Assembly: GCF_019145235.1 (NCBI RefSeq)
Contig: NZ_JAHSTV010000014.1
Location: 113,513 to 177,512, forward strand
Direction of reading: 5' to 3'
DNA from: Pseudomonas farris
GTDB lineage: Bacteria > Pseudomonadota > Gammaproteobacteria > Pseudomonadales > Pseudomonadaceae
DNA: 64,000 nucleotides
Shown here: piece after piece, positions 8,463 to 16,768 of the stretch
Numbering within the stretch: position 1 is the stretch's first letter
Layout: each line of letters begins with the position of its first letter
Made by a program: the position numbers and the translations under genes
The notes under the pieces: generated by a model
The model's input: the letters and a program-made list of their open reading frames with translations, nothing else
Told to the model about the DNA's origin: nothing
Database searches by the model: none

Positions 8463-8488
8463 CGGGATTTGTGGTGTTTGGGCCGGCC

Positions 8489-8568
8489 CCTTCGCGAGCA
8501 AGCCCGCTCCCACATTGGATGTGTGTCATGGCGAAGGTTAAATGTGGGAGCGGGCTTGCTCGCGAAGG
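8489..8568. repeat. REP doublet, CGCGAA ends outward
   Basis: CCTTCGCGAGCAAGCCCGC unit and its inverted partner separated by a short spacer (TTGGATGTGTGTCATGGCGAAGG...). It is one of the shorter doublets of the window and lies between convergent genes. Confidence 0.88.
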
Positions 8569-8582
8569 CGCCCTTACAGGCA

Positions 8583-9764
8583 CTACACAACCACCCTGGC
8601 ACGCCGCAATTCCTCGATCCGCTCAACACTAAACCCCAACTCCCCCAACACCTGATCCGTATGCTCACCCAGTCTCGCCCCGATATGCCGCGGCTCAGGC
8701 AATCCATCCGAAAACTTCAACGGGCAAGCCATCTGCGCCTGAGTCGAACCATCGCCCCTCGGCACCTCAGTCACCAATTCCCGCGCCTTCAACTGCGGAT
8801 GCCGCACCGCTTCGCCCAGGCTCAACACCGGTTCGACACACGCGTCGAGTTCGGCAAACAGCGCGCACAACTCGTCAAAATCGTATTTTTCGAATTCAAC
8901 TTTCAACGCCTCCTTGAGTACCTGTTGCCGGGCGGGTATGGATGACAAGCCCTGGGGCGCCAGTTCCTCCACCCCCAGCGCCGTGCAGAGTTGCTGCATG
9001 AACACCGGCTCCAGACTACCCACCGACAACCAGCGCCCATCGCGTGAACGGTAGTAATCGTAGAAGCTGCCGCCGTTGAGCATCTGCTCTTCCCTGCCCG
9101 GCTCCACGCCACAGGCCAGGTACCCGGCACCCGCCATGGCATTCAGGCTGAAGGCGCAGTCGGTCATGCTCACATCCAGATGCTGCCCCTGCCCGGTCTG
9201 CTGCCGCGCGATCACCGCCGCCAGCAGCCCGATCACCCCGTGCAGCGAGCCACCGGCGACATCCGCCACCTGCATGCCCAACGGCACCGGCCCGCTGTCG
9301 ACACGACCGGTGTAGCTCGAAAGCCCCGCCAGCGCCAGGTAGTTGATGTCGTGGCCGGCGCGATCCTTGTAGGGGCCGGTCTGGCCATAGCCGGTGATCG
9401 ACACATAAATCAGCTTCGGGTTGATCGCCTTCAAGGCTTCATACCCCAAACCGAGCCGGTCCATCACGCCGGGCCGAAACTGCTCCAGCACGATGTCGTG
9501 GTCCTGCAGCAATTGCTTGATCACCTCCAGCGCCTCGGGCTGCTTGAGGTCCAGCGCCAGGCTGCGCTTGTTGCGATTGAGGTACGCGTGGCTGGCCGAC
9601 ACGCCTTGATCATGCGGCGGCAATACTCGCAGCAGGTCCATGCGGGTCGGCGATTCGATGCGCAGCACCTCGGCGCCCATATCTGCCAGCAGCAACGAGG
9701 CGAACGGCCCCGGCAGCAGTGTCGAGAAATCCAGAACCTTGAGTGATGCCAGTGGACCGAGCAT
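8583..9764 (-). CDS. Class III (CaiB/BaiF) CoA-transferase, alpha-methylacyl-CoA racemase-like
   Basis: 393 residues. The N-terminus GPLASLKVLDFSTLLPGPFASLLLADMGAEVLRIE and the GYGQTGPYKDRAGHDINYLALAG block are characteristic of the family; the conserved aspartate lies in GMQVADVAGG. Members move CoA between carboxylic acids or racemise 2-methylacyl-CoA. No acyl-CoA dehydrogenase or other degradation gene is adjacent, so the substrate is open. The start at 9764 gives MLGPLASL; the upstream extension has no support. Confidence 0.85.
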   Translation of the reverse strand: MLGPLASLKVLDFSTLLPGPFASLLLADMGAEVLRIESPTRMDLLRVLPPHDQGVSASHAYLNRNKRSLALDLKQPEALEVIKQLLQDHDIVLEQFRPGVMDRLGLGYEALKAINPKLIYVSITGYGQTGPYKDRAGHDINYLALAGLSSYTGRVDSGPVPLGMQVADVAGGSLHGVIGLLAAVIARQQTGQGQHLDVSMTDCAFSLNAMAGAGYLACGVEPGREEQMLNGGSFYDYYRSRDGRWLSVGSLEPVFMQQLCTALGVEELAPQGLSSIPARQQVLKEALKVEFEKYDFDELCALFAELDACVEPVLSLGEAVRHPQLKARELVTEVPRGDGSTQAQMACPLKFSDGLPEPRHIGARLGEHTDQVLGELGFSVERIEELRRARVVV

Positions 9765-9865
9765 AAGTGTTCTCCAGTGCGATCCCCCAAGCCTAGGCAG
9801 CCGAGGACATTGCAGCAATCACCTTATGTGTCAGTGGCGGTGACCGTTGCGCTCAAATTGCAGGC

Positions 9866-9897
9866 ATGAAAAAACCCGCCGAAGCGGGTTTTTCATG
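9866..9897 (-). terminator. Rho-independent terminator of dctA
   Basis: Stem AAACCCGC / GCGGGTTT with a short CGAA loop, flanked by A and T runs, starting 13 bases after the dctA stop. It is nearly symmetrical and could work in both directions. Confidence 0.9.
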
Positions 9898-9909
9898 CAG
9901 CCAGAGTAC

Positions 9910-11244
9910 TTACTTGACGCTGGCCGGGGTTGGGCCTTCAGCCACACCCAGATCGTCGACTTCACGCTCGTCGGAGATACCGCGACCGCCGGAAGCCAGC
10001 TCGACTTGCAGCTTGTCTTCGTCCAGCTCTTTGACCCACTTGGCAACCACGATGGTGGCTACGGCGTTACCAACAAGGTTGGTCAGCGCACGGGCTTCGG
10101 ACATGAAGCGGTCGATACCGAGGATCAGCGCCAGGCCGGCCACCGGCAGAGTACCCACGGCCGACAGGGTGGCTGCCAGCACGATGAAACCACTACCAGT
10201 CACACCTGCCGCACCTTTGGAGGACAACAGCAGCACCAGCAGCAAGGTAATCTGGTGAGTGAGGTCCATCGGGGTGTCAGTCGCCTGAGCAATGAACACA
10301 GCCGCCATGGTCAGGTAGATCGAAGTACCGTCGAGGTTGAACGAGTAGCCAGTCGGGATCACCAGACCCACAACCGATTTCTGCGCACCCAGGCGTTCCA
10401 TCTTGATCAGCATGCGTGGCAGTGCGGATTCCGAAGAGGAAGTGCCCAGCACGATCAGCAGTTCTTCACGGATGTAGCGAATCAGTTTGATGACGCTGAA
10501 ACCGTGTGCGCGGCAGATCGCGCCCAGTACCAGGACCACGAACAGGATGCAGGTGATGTAGAAGCAGATCATCAGCTGACCGAGTTGCACCAGCGAACCG
10601 ACACCGTAGGCACCGATGGTGAAGGCCATCGCACCAAACGCGCCGACTGGAGCGAGCTTCATGATCATGTTGATGATGTTGAACATCACGTGAGCAAAGC
10701 GATCGATGAAGTCCAGCACCGGTTTGCCATAGGCACCCAGGCGATGCAGGGCGAAACCGAAGATCACCGAGAACATCAGCACTTGCAGGATGTCGCCATT
10801 GGCGAAGGCGCCGACGATGGTGTTCGGGATCACGTTGAGGACAAAGGCAATGATGCTCTGGTCTTTACCGGCCGAGATGAAACCGGCGATTTTGCTGGTG
10901 TCCAGGGTCGTCACGTCGATGTGCATGCCGGCGCCCGGTTGCACGACGTTGACCACGACCAGACCGATCAGCAAGGCAATGGTGGAGACGATTTCGAAGT
11001 ACAGCAGCGCATAGCCGCCTGTCTTGCCCACCGATTTCATGTTCTGCATGCCGGCGATACCACTGACGACGGTACAGAAGATGATCGGCGCGATGACCAT
11101 TTTGATCAGTTTGATGAACCCGTCACCCAGCGGCTTGAGGGCTACACCGGTCTGCGGGTAGAAGTGACCGAGCAGGATGCCGATAGCGATGGCAACGATC
11201 ACCTGGAAGTACAGGGATTTATACAGTGGCTGACGAGTCGTCAT
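9910..11244 (-). CDS. dctA: C4-dicarboxylate transporter DctA
   Basis: 444 residues, a proton- or sodium-coupled importer of succinate, fumarate and malate in the inner membrane (DAACS family). It shows the serine-rich hairpin TSSSESALPRML, the substrate motif GYSFNLDGTSIYLT and about eight membrane helices. The C-terminal tail after KWVKELDED is acidic and soluble. Start at ATG 11244 with GAGGAA nine bases upstream. It is probably driven by the sigma-54 promoter at 11376-11390. Length agrees with other Pseudomonas DctA proteins. Confidence 0.95.
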   Translation of the reverse strand: MTTRQPLYKSLYFQVIVAIAIGILLGHFYPQTGVALKPLGDGFIKLIKMVIAPIIFCTVVSGIAGMQNMKSVGKTGGYALLYFEIVSTIALLIGLVVVNVVQPGAGMHIDVTTLDTSKIAGFISAGKDQSIIAFVLNVIPNTIVGAFANGDILQVLMFSVIFGFALHRLGAYGKPVLDFIDRFAHVMFNIINMIMKLAPVGAFGAMAFTIGAYGVGSLVQLGQLMICFYITCILFVVLVLGAICRAHGFSVIKLIRYIREELLIVLGTSSSESALPRMLIKMERLGAQKSVVGLVIPTGYSFNLDGTSIYLTMAAVFIAQATDTPMDLTHQITLLLVLLLSSKGAAGVTGSGFIVLAATLSAVGTLPVAGLALILGIDRFMSEARALTNLVGNAVATIVVAKWVKELDEDKLQVELASGGRGISDEREVDDLGVAEGPTPASVK

Positions 11245-11375
11245 TGCAAAGTTCCTCAAGAGTGCCTCAGAACAACATCCATCTGTTGTCCCTGACACCT
11301 CAATTGCGAACCCTCCTGCACTGGAGGGATTTGTTTTGTCGAGCTGCGCTACGGCAGACCTCTGCGGCTTGTATC

Positions 11376-11390
11376 GCAAGCCCCGTGCCA
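11376..11390 (-). promoter_or_regulatory. Sigma-54 (-24/-12) promoter of dctA
   Basis: On the minus strand the site reads TGGCACGGGGCTTGC, an exact match to TGGCAC-N5-TTGC. Transcription should begin near 11364, giving a leader of about 120 bases before dctA. RpoN-dependent, DctB/DctD-activated transcription of dctA is known in Rhizobium and Pseudomonas; this match fits that pattern. Confidence 0.88.
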
Positions 11391-11469
11391 CCTTCGAAAA
11401 AAACCCTGCCAGCCTTGTGACATCAAGGGTTACAGGTTTTTCTTCGTCACCAATCAGCTACAACGATGT

Positions 11470-11524
11470 GGCGGATTTCCGCCCATCAGCCAACCCTCAT
11501 CCTGCAATTTGGCGGATATCCGCC
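11470..11524. promoter_or_regulatory. Two tandem GGCGGA-N2-TCCGCC palindromes (probable activator sites)
   Basis: Copies at 11470-11483 (GGCGGATTTCCGCC) and 11511-11524 (GGCGGATATCCGCC, a perfect 14-base palindrome) are 41 bp apart, about four helical turns. They lie about 113 and 154 bp upstream of the predicted dctA start point, the usual place for a sigma-54 activator such as DctD, and also 60-115 bp upstream of the AraC-type gene. Which protein binds them is inference. Confidence 0.7.
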
Positions 11525-11583
11525 TTGTTCATTCTCGACGGGCACCGCTACCATCCATTGCTCAGTGGACGGACCTGCCCTCT

Positions 11584-12597
11584 ATGCGCGAACGCACCAT
11601 CGCCAGCCATTTCGCCCGCGCCGCCCTCGGTGGCGCGCGCCGGCATGGCTACGACTATTCGAGTCTGTTGCAGCAACTGGGGATCAGCCCCGAGCTGCTC
11701 GAGGAGCCGCGCGCCCGAATCGCGCCCGAGCAGTTCGCCCGATTAATCCAGGGGCTGTGGTTGGCTCTGGACGACGAATACCTGGGCTTCGGACAGGCCC
11801 CGAGCAAACCCGGCAGCTTCGCGATGATGTGCCACGCGGTGATCCACAGCCGCACGCTGGAGAAAGCGCTCAATCGCGGTTTGTTGTTTTACAGCCTGTT
11901 CCCCGGCGCGCCGCGTCTGACGCTGAGCCGCGAAGGCGACAGGGTTCGCCTGAGCCTGGACGATTCGCCGCTGTGGGACCCGGACCATTTCCTCAGCGAG
12001 AGCCTGTTGGTGATCTGGCATCGGTTCGGCAGTTGGCTGATCGGCCAGCGCATTCGTCTGGAGCAGGCTACGTTCAGCTACCCGAGGCCCGAACACGGGG
12101 CCGAATACGACTTGCTGTTTTCCTGCCCGCTGAGCTTTTCCACCGTAAAGAGCACGACGGCGCAAAGCAGTCTGTTATTTCACAGTCGCTACCTGAACAT
12201 GCCGCTGTTGCAGGACGAACGAACCCTCAAGCACTTTCTCGAGCGCTCCCCCGCCGACCTGCTATCGCGCCCCGACGAAGGCGACAGCCTGAGCAGCCGG
12301 CTGCGGCGCTTGCTCAGCCACGACAGTGCGCGCTGGCCGGACCTGGAAGCGGTGGCCGCGCACCTGCACATCAGCCCGCAAACCCTGCGTCGACATTTGC
12401 GCGAAGAAGGCACGAGTTTTCAGGAGTTGAAGGATCAGTTGCGCCGGGACATTGCGATTTATCACCTGGGGCGTGCGGACCTGTCGTTGCAACAGATTGC
12501 CGAGCAGCTGGGGTTTTCAGAACCTTCGGCGTTTCACCGGGCGTTCAAGAAGTGGACGGGGTTGACGCCTGGGGCCTATCGCGCCCAAGAGAATTGA
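11584..12597 (+). CDS. AraC-family transcriptional regulator
   Basis: 337 residues from ATG 11584. The N-terminal two thirds match the arabinose-binding-like domain of the OruR/ArgR type AraC regulators, and the last 100 residues form the double helix-turn-helix DNA-binding domain (LEAVAAHLHISPQTLRRHLREEG and the signature LSLQQIAEQLGFSEPSAFHRAFKKWTG). It is divergent from dctA across a 339-bp region. The ligand is unknown; it may regulate itself through the two palindromes upstream. Confidence 0.85.
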   Translation: MRERTIASHFARAALGGARRHGYDYSSLLQQLGISPELLEEPRARIAPEQFARLIQGLWLALDDEYLGFGQAPSKPGSFAMMCHAVIHSRTLEKALNRGLLFYSLFPGAPRLTLSREGDRVRLSLDDSPLWDPDHFLSESLLVIWHRFGSWLIGQRIRLEQATFSYPRPEHGAEYDLLFSCPLSFSTVKSTTAQSSLLFHSRYLNMPLLQDERTLKHFLERSPADLLSRPDEGDSLSSRLRRLLSHDSARWPDLEAVAAHLHISPQTLRRHLREEGTSFQELKDQLRRDIAIYHLGRADLSLQQIAEQLGFSEPSAFHRAFKKWTGLTPGAYRAQEN

Positions 12598-12631
12598 GTT
12601 CTAGCGCTGTTTTTTGGTGTACTCACTGGCC

Positions 12632-12730
12632 CCTTCGCGAGCAAGCCCGCTCCCACAGGAGATCTGCTGCGAACATATTATTTGTGAACGCCACCAATCC
12701 AATGTGGGAGCGGGCTTGCTCGCGAAGAGG
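12632..12730. repeat. REP doublet, CGCGAA ends outward
   Basis: An inverted pair of the GCGAGCAAGCCCGCTCCCACA unit with a spacer containing GAACATATTATTTGTGAACG, the same spacer type as at 5035-5130 and 13690-13790. With the next repeat it fills the 334-base gap between the AraC-type gene and the DUF6124-like gene. Confidence 0.9.
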
Positions 12731-12770
12731 CCCAAAAAAACACCGCAAAACTGCGCAGCCAACCAAGCTG

Positions 12771-12904
12771 TTGTGGCGAGGGAGCTTGCTCCCGCTGGGC
12801 TGCGAAGCGGCCCCAAACCCTTCACCGCAGTCTTTCTGTCGGACCGCATTTACCTGGATTACGACTGCTTCGCAGCCGAGCGGGAGCAAGCTCCCTCGCC
12901 ACAA
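12771..12904. repeat. REP doublet of the GTGGCGAGGGAGC type
   Basis: TTGTGGCGAGGGAGCTTGCTCCCGCT and the inverted AGCGGGAGCAAGCTCCCTCGCCACAA, with inner parts GGGCTGCGAAGCGGCCCC and GACTGCTTCGCAGCCG. It matches the element at 6883-7018 in layout. Confidence 0.88.
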
Positions 12905-12931
12905 CAAGCCTCTTTTTGCCAAAGATCCTGA

Positions 12932-13291
12932 CTAGCCTCGCGGATCGAAGTTATCCAGCACCCGATTGACGGCCAACTCACCAAGCATGACCACCTGCTG
13001 AATCCCCAACATCATGTTGCGATGTGGCATGTCCATCAATCCGGCGAACTCACTGAGCATCATGCTCGCTGACGCCAGGGATTCGCAGGCGTTGACCAAC
13101 AGGGTTTCGTTATCGACCTCGGCGCCGACATGGTAAATGGTGCTGGGTTTGCGCTTAGTGTCTTTGGGGATGGGCGGATTGAGGTAGTAATCGAGGGCGC
13201 GGTCGGCGGCTTCGTTGAGTTTTTTGGAATCGAGGGATTCGTAGGGGGATGCCGGATCGGTTTCCGGTGGGTTGGGCGTTGGTTTGAACAT
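12932..13291 (-). CDS. DUF6124-like (DUF3077-type) small Pseudomonas protein
   Basis: 119 residues, from ATG 13291 with GGAG about ten bases upstream. The acidic, Pro-rich N-terminus (MFKPTPNPPETDP) is followed by a helical domain with LLVNACESLASASMMLSEFAG and a C-terminal helix. This layout is that of a small family present in several copies in fluorescent pseudomonads; function unknown. No membrane segment. It has an unusually long, structured upstream region. Confidence 0.7.
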   Translation of the reverse strand: MFKPTPNPPETDPASPYESLDSKKLNEAADRALDYYLNPPIPKDTKRKPSTIYHVGAEVDNETLLVNACESLASASMMLSEFAGLMDMPHRNMMLGIQQVVMLGELAVNRVLDNFDPRG

Positions 13292-13689
13292 GAGAAGCTC
13301 CGTGGTTGGTTGAGCCGCCACGACCTATCGCTAAACAAGTAAAGGTGGCGGCTGTACGCAGGTTAGCGATCCGGGTCACAGAAACCCCGGGTAGACTCGA
13401 AGGTCTCCCACGCACAGCCACCATTACGCGAATTGCAGGCACTAAAAACTGCAATCAAAACTTGGGCGCTTTTGCGTCTGTGTTTGGGATCGGATCGCTA
13501 AACCCGATCGCTGATTCGTCAGCGACCCGCAAACGATAGAGCCCACACCTCAGGCGCACAAGCCGGCGGATTCTGGCGTAGTCGTAGGCAGCGGCGCAAG
13601 GATGTGTAGCCTGGGAGAGTATCTGGAAGTGTCGTTTAAACAGTGCTTGTTTAGCGGTCTGACTGTGGGTCTTGTGCTGGATGGGCTGG
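13292..13689 (-). other. Structured leader or upstream region of the DUF6124-like gene
   Basis: No convincing gene. Several repeats are visible: GCCGCCAC at 13313-13320 faces GTGGCGGC further right, making a large hairpin; ATCGCTAAAC occurs at 13327-13336 and 13494-13503, and inverted as GTTAGCGAT at 13362-13370; AGCGATC/GATCGCT arms surround 13490-13530. The density of complementary segments suggests a folded RNA or repeated operators upstream of the minus-strand gene. Confidence 0.45.
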
Positions 13690-13790
13690 CCTCTTCGCGA
13701 GCAAGCCCGCTCCCACATTGGATCTCCTTAGAACACATTATTTGTGACCGACACAAATCAACTGTGGGAGCGGGCTTGCTCGCGAAGAGG
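13690..13790. repeat. REP doublet, CGCGAA ends outward
   Basis: CTCTTCGCGAGCAAGCCCGCTCCCACA and its inverse, spacer with GAACACATTATTTGTGACCG. It sits just downstream of phoQ. Confidence 0.9.
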
Positions 13791-13817
13791 CCCGAGAGAA
13801 CACCCTCCAACTTCCAG

Positions 13818-15164
13818 TCAAACCACCGGAAAATGAATCCGGAACGCCGCGCCGCCCATCGGCGAATCCCCCAGTGTCAGCTTGGCGTTGTAGCTTTCGA
13901 TGATGTCCTTGACCACCGCCAACCCGATCCCCTGCCCCGGATGCTGGCGATCCAGCCGCTCGCCTCGCTGCAGAATCCGCGCACGCTGGTCCGGTGGCAC
14001 GCCCGGGCCGTCATCTTCGACGCACAACTCAATCCCGCTAAGGGTTTCGCGCACGCTGATGCGCACTTCGCCGAGGCACAGGCGATAGGCGTTTTCCAGC
14101 AGGTTGCCCATCATTTCCAGCAAGGCGCCTTGCTCGATCGGCACGTAGCACTGCTCCGGCAGGTCGAACGCGACACGCACACGTTTGTCGCGGTAGACCT
14201 TGTCCAGCGTGTCGCAGAGGCTTTTCAGTACAGGGCGCAGGCGCACCTGATGGCGCACCAGACCGCTTTTGCGCAGGCTCGCGCGTTGCAGCTGATAGCC
14301 GATCTGCTGGCTCATGCGTTCGATCTGGGTTTGCAGCACCCAGGCCTGCTCGCGCTCTTGCGGCTTTTGCGCCATGTCTTCGCTGACCCCTTGCAACACC
14401 GTCAGCGGGGTTTTCAGGCTGTGAGCCAGGTCGTCGAGGGAATCGCGATAACGGCTGCGCTGTTCGCGTTCGCTGTGCAACAAGCGGTTGAGCGAGCCAG
14501 TCAAGCGCAGCAGTTCACGAGGGTGTTGTTCGCTGAGGCTTTCCCGGGTGCCGCTTTCGATCTGGTCCAGCTCCTGGCTCAGCCGACGCAACGCCTGCAA
14601 GCCCCAGGTCAGGCCGATCCACAGCAAGGCGAGCAATACCAGCAAGGCTGCGCCGAAGCCCAGGTAAAGATTTTCCCGCAGGCCTTCGAGGGTGACTTCG
14701 TATTCGCGCACCGGTTGCAACGCGACGATGCTGAACGCCGCGCTTTTGCCACCCAGCAGTTTGACCTCGACGTCATAGACGAAGAACTCTTCCCCATTGG
14801 CTTCGCGAATTCTCGCGAACTCATTACCGCGCCCGTCGTAACGCGGTTTGTAGTTGATCTTCTCTTCCTGGGTAGCCTTCGAGCGCCAGACCAGATGAGC
14901 TTCGCGGTCAAAGATGTAACCGAGTAAACGGCTGTCGGTGAGGTTGAAGCGCTCATCGGGCAGCTGCGTCGGCATCTGCAGGGTGTTGTTTTCCACCCGC
15001 GCGGCGGAGATCAGCGTGGTGACGTCCGACGCCAGGCGCTGCTCAATGGAATCCTGTAACGCCAGGCTGAACGCGCCCTGCATCGCCGGCAGTAACGCCA
15101 GCATGAACAACACCGCCAGGATCGTGGCGGCGAGCATCAATCGGACACGAAGGGAACGAATCAA
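13818..15164 (-). CDS. phoQ: Sensor histidine kinase PhoQ
   Basis: 448 residues. Membrane helices near residues 9-30 and 170-190 enclose a periplasmic sensor domain, then HAMP, the phospho-acceptor helix with His248 (DLAHSLKTPLTVL), and the ATP-binding region with DDGPGVPPDQRARILQRG and GQGIGLAVVKDI. PhoQ senses low Mg2+ and cationic peptides and acts on PhoP. Its start overlaps the phoP stop by four bases. Identity is supported by oprH and phoP directly upstream, the P. aeruginosa order. Confidence 0.93.
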   Translation of the reverse strand: MIRSLRVRLMLAATILAVLFMLALLPAMQGAFSLALQDSIEQRLASDVTTLISAARVENNTLQMPTQLPDERFNLTDSRLLGYIFDREAHLVWRSKATQEEKINYKPRYDGRGNEFARIREANGEEFFVYDVEVKLLGGKSAAFSIVALQPVREYEVTLEGLRENLYLGFGAALLVLLALLWIGLTWGLQALRRLSQELDQIESGTRESLSEQHPRELLRLTGSLNRLLHSEREQRSRYRDSLDDLAHSLKTPLTVLQGVSEDMAQKPQEREQAWVLQTQIERMSQQIGYQLQRASLRKSGLVRHQVRLRPVLKSLCDTLDKVYRDKRVRVAFDLPEQCYVPIEQGALLEMMGNLLENAYRLCLGEVRISVRETLSGIELCVEDDGPGVPPDQRARILQRGERLDRQHPGQGIGLAVVKDIIESYNAKLTLGDSPMGGAAFRIHFPVV

Positions 15165-15838
15165 GTGCAGCGCTCGTTAAACAGGTAGCCGAGGCCACGC
15201 ACGGTATCGATCGGCTTGAAGCCGGATGGGCCTTCGAGTTTGCGGCGCAAGCGGCCGACCAGCACTTCGATCACATTCGGATCGCGCTCGTCGTCATCCG
15301 GGTAGAGCTGCTCCATCAAGCGGTCCTTGGCCACCACTTGCTGGTGATGGCGCATCAGGTACTCGAGGATTCGGTACTCGTACGCGGTCAGCGCCAGCGG
15401 TTGTTCATCGAGGGATGCCTGTTTGCGGTTGAGGTCCAGCAGCAAAGGCCCGGCGACGATGGTCGACTGGGTGAAACCGCTGGAGCGGCGCAGCAAGGCA
15501 TTGAGCCGGGCGTCCAGCTCTTCGAACTGGAACGGCTTGACCACGTAGTCGTCGGCACCGGCGGCGAGGCCTTCGACCTTGTCCTGCCAGTTGCCGCGCG
15601 CAGTGAGGATCAGAATCGGAAAGCTCTTGCCCTGGGAACGTAACTGACGAATCAGGTCGAGCCCACCCATGCCCGGCAGACCGAGGTCGATCACCGCCAG
15701 GTCATGGTTGAACTGCCCGGCCTGGTACAGCGCCTCCTCGGCATTGGCCACGGACTCGACCACGTGGCCGCTATCCGTCAGACGGGTTTGCAGGTGATGG
15801 CGCAACAGCGCTTCATCTTCGACGACCAGCAATTTCAT
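15161..15838 (-). CDS. phoP: Response regulator PhoP
   Basis: 225 residues, OmpR family. The receiver has the acidic pair near VVEDE, the phosphorylated Asp51 in LAVIDLGLPGMGG, and the conserved lysine in YVVKPF. The winged-helix DNA-binding domain fills the second half (LMRHHQQVVAKDRLMEQLY). It controls genes through GTTCAG-like direct repeats, one set of which is upstream of oprH. The 255-base gap to oprH holds a REP element, so the three genes may not be a simple single transcript. Confidence 0.94.
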   Translation of the reverse strand: MKLLVVEDEALLRHHLQTRLTDSGHVVESVANAEEALYQAGQFNHDLAVIDLGLPGMGGLDLIRQLRSQGKSFPILILTARGNWQDKVEGLAAGADDYVVKPFQFEELDARLNALLRRSSGFTQSTIVAGPLLLDLNRKQASLDEQPLALTAYEYRILEYLMRHHQQVVAKDRLMEQLYPDDDERDPNVIEVLVGRLRRKLEGPSGFKPIDTVRGLGYLFNERCT

Positions 15839-15943
15839 AACGCTCTCCTGGGCAAATCAACATCTCCAAAGACATAACGCGTCCAAAGGCACGCAAACCT
15901 CGATGGCTGACAGGGCGACGCCAGTCAATCAAGCCGCGGAACA

Positions 15944-16048
15944 TGTGGGAGCGGCGGTGCGGCGATCCGACTTGCTCGCGAAGACGGTGGCACAGTCAAC
16001 ATTAATGTCGCCTGACACACCGCTTTCGCGAGCAAGCCCGCTCCCACA
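15944..16048. repeat. REP doublet with one altered arm, between phoP and oprH
   Basis: The right arm is the usual TTCGCGAGCAAGCCCGCTCCCACA. In the left arm GTGGGAGCGG is followed by CGGTGCGGCGATCCGA before CTTGCTCGCGAAG resumes, so it carries a 16-base insertion relative to the standard unit. The spacer contains ACAGTCAACATTAATGTCGCCTGAC. The CCACA ends point outward. Confidence 0.85.
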
Positions 16049-16093
16049 GTGATTGCGTTTAACCAACTGAGGCATACCCTCACGAAACGCTTT

Positions 16094-16696
16094 TTAGAAA
16101 GCGTAGTTGGCGGACAGGTAAGTCTGGGCGCTGCTGGTCAAGTCCAGCGAACCCTGTTTGCTGCCGCCATGCTCGCTCATCTCGGTGCTGGCGTTGCTGC
16201 GCAGGTAACGGTAACCCAGCTCGACCGAGGTGTTTTGCGAAACTTGCTGCAATACACCGACCTGGCCGCCAATGGCGTAACCGATGTCGCTGTCACGGCT
16301 GAAGCCTGGTGAATCCTGGGTCAGTTTGGTCAAACCGGCGGTAGCACCGCCGAACAATTTGGTGCTGCCACCCACCGGGTAAAACAAATCGTAGCTACCC
16401 AGCAGGTTTTCCTGACGCAGTTTAATGCCATTGTGCGAGCCCGACACATTGTCATAAGTGGCGTAGTAGCGGCCCTGACTGTCTTGCTGACCCAGACGCA
16501 CGCCCCAGGTGTTGTCCTTGCCGATCACACCGTCGGCATTCGGGTGGTTGAGGTTGTCGTTCAGGGCGCTGGATTTTTTAACCTTGTCGCTGGTCTGGCC
16601 AAAGGTCAGGCCGGCGAAATTGGTGGTATCGGCGTGGGCCGCCACACTGGCGCCCATCATGGTGAAAGCCAGAAGCAGTTTTTTGAAAGTAGTCAT
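16094..16696 (-). CDS. oprH: Outer membrane protein OprH
   Basis: 200 residues with a signal peptide cut after AHA (residue 22). The rest is a small beta barrel ending in aromatic NYAF; the blocks GRYYATYDNVSG, KLRQENLLGSYD and LGYRYLRSNASTEMSEHGG match P. aeruginosa OprH closely. OprH binds lipopolysaccharide and replaces Mg2+ as a bridge when Mg2+ is scarce. A PhoP box lies upstream at 16769-16796. Confidence 0.93.
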   Translation of the reverse strand: MTTFKKLLLAFTMMGASVAAHADTTNFAGLTFGQTSDKVKKSSALNDNLNHPNADGVIGKDNTWGVRLGQQDSQGRYYATYDNVSGSHNGIKLRQENLLGSYDLFYPVGGSTKLFGGATAGLTKLTQDSPGFSRDSDIGYAIGGQVGVLQQVSQNTSVELGYRYLRSNASTEMSEHGGSKQGSLDLTSSAQTYLSANYAF

Positions 16697-16768
16697 TGGG
16701 GAGTTTCCTCATGCGCTATGTGCTTTTTGGGTACGGGGCAAGGTTACTGCCCCCTCCCTGTACTGCCC

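Noticed and set aside
9847..11295. 482-codon open frame antisense to dctA
   Set aside because: dctA is unmistakable on the other strand; the antisense product is His/Gln/Asp-rich, typical of a shadow frame.
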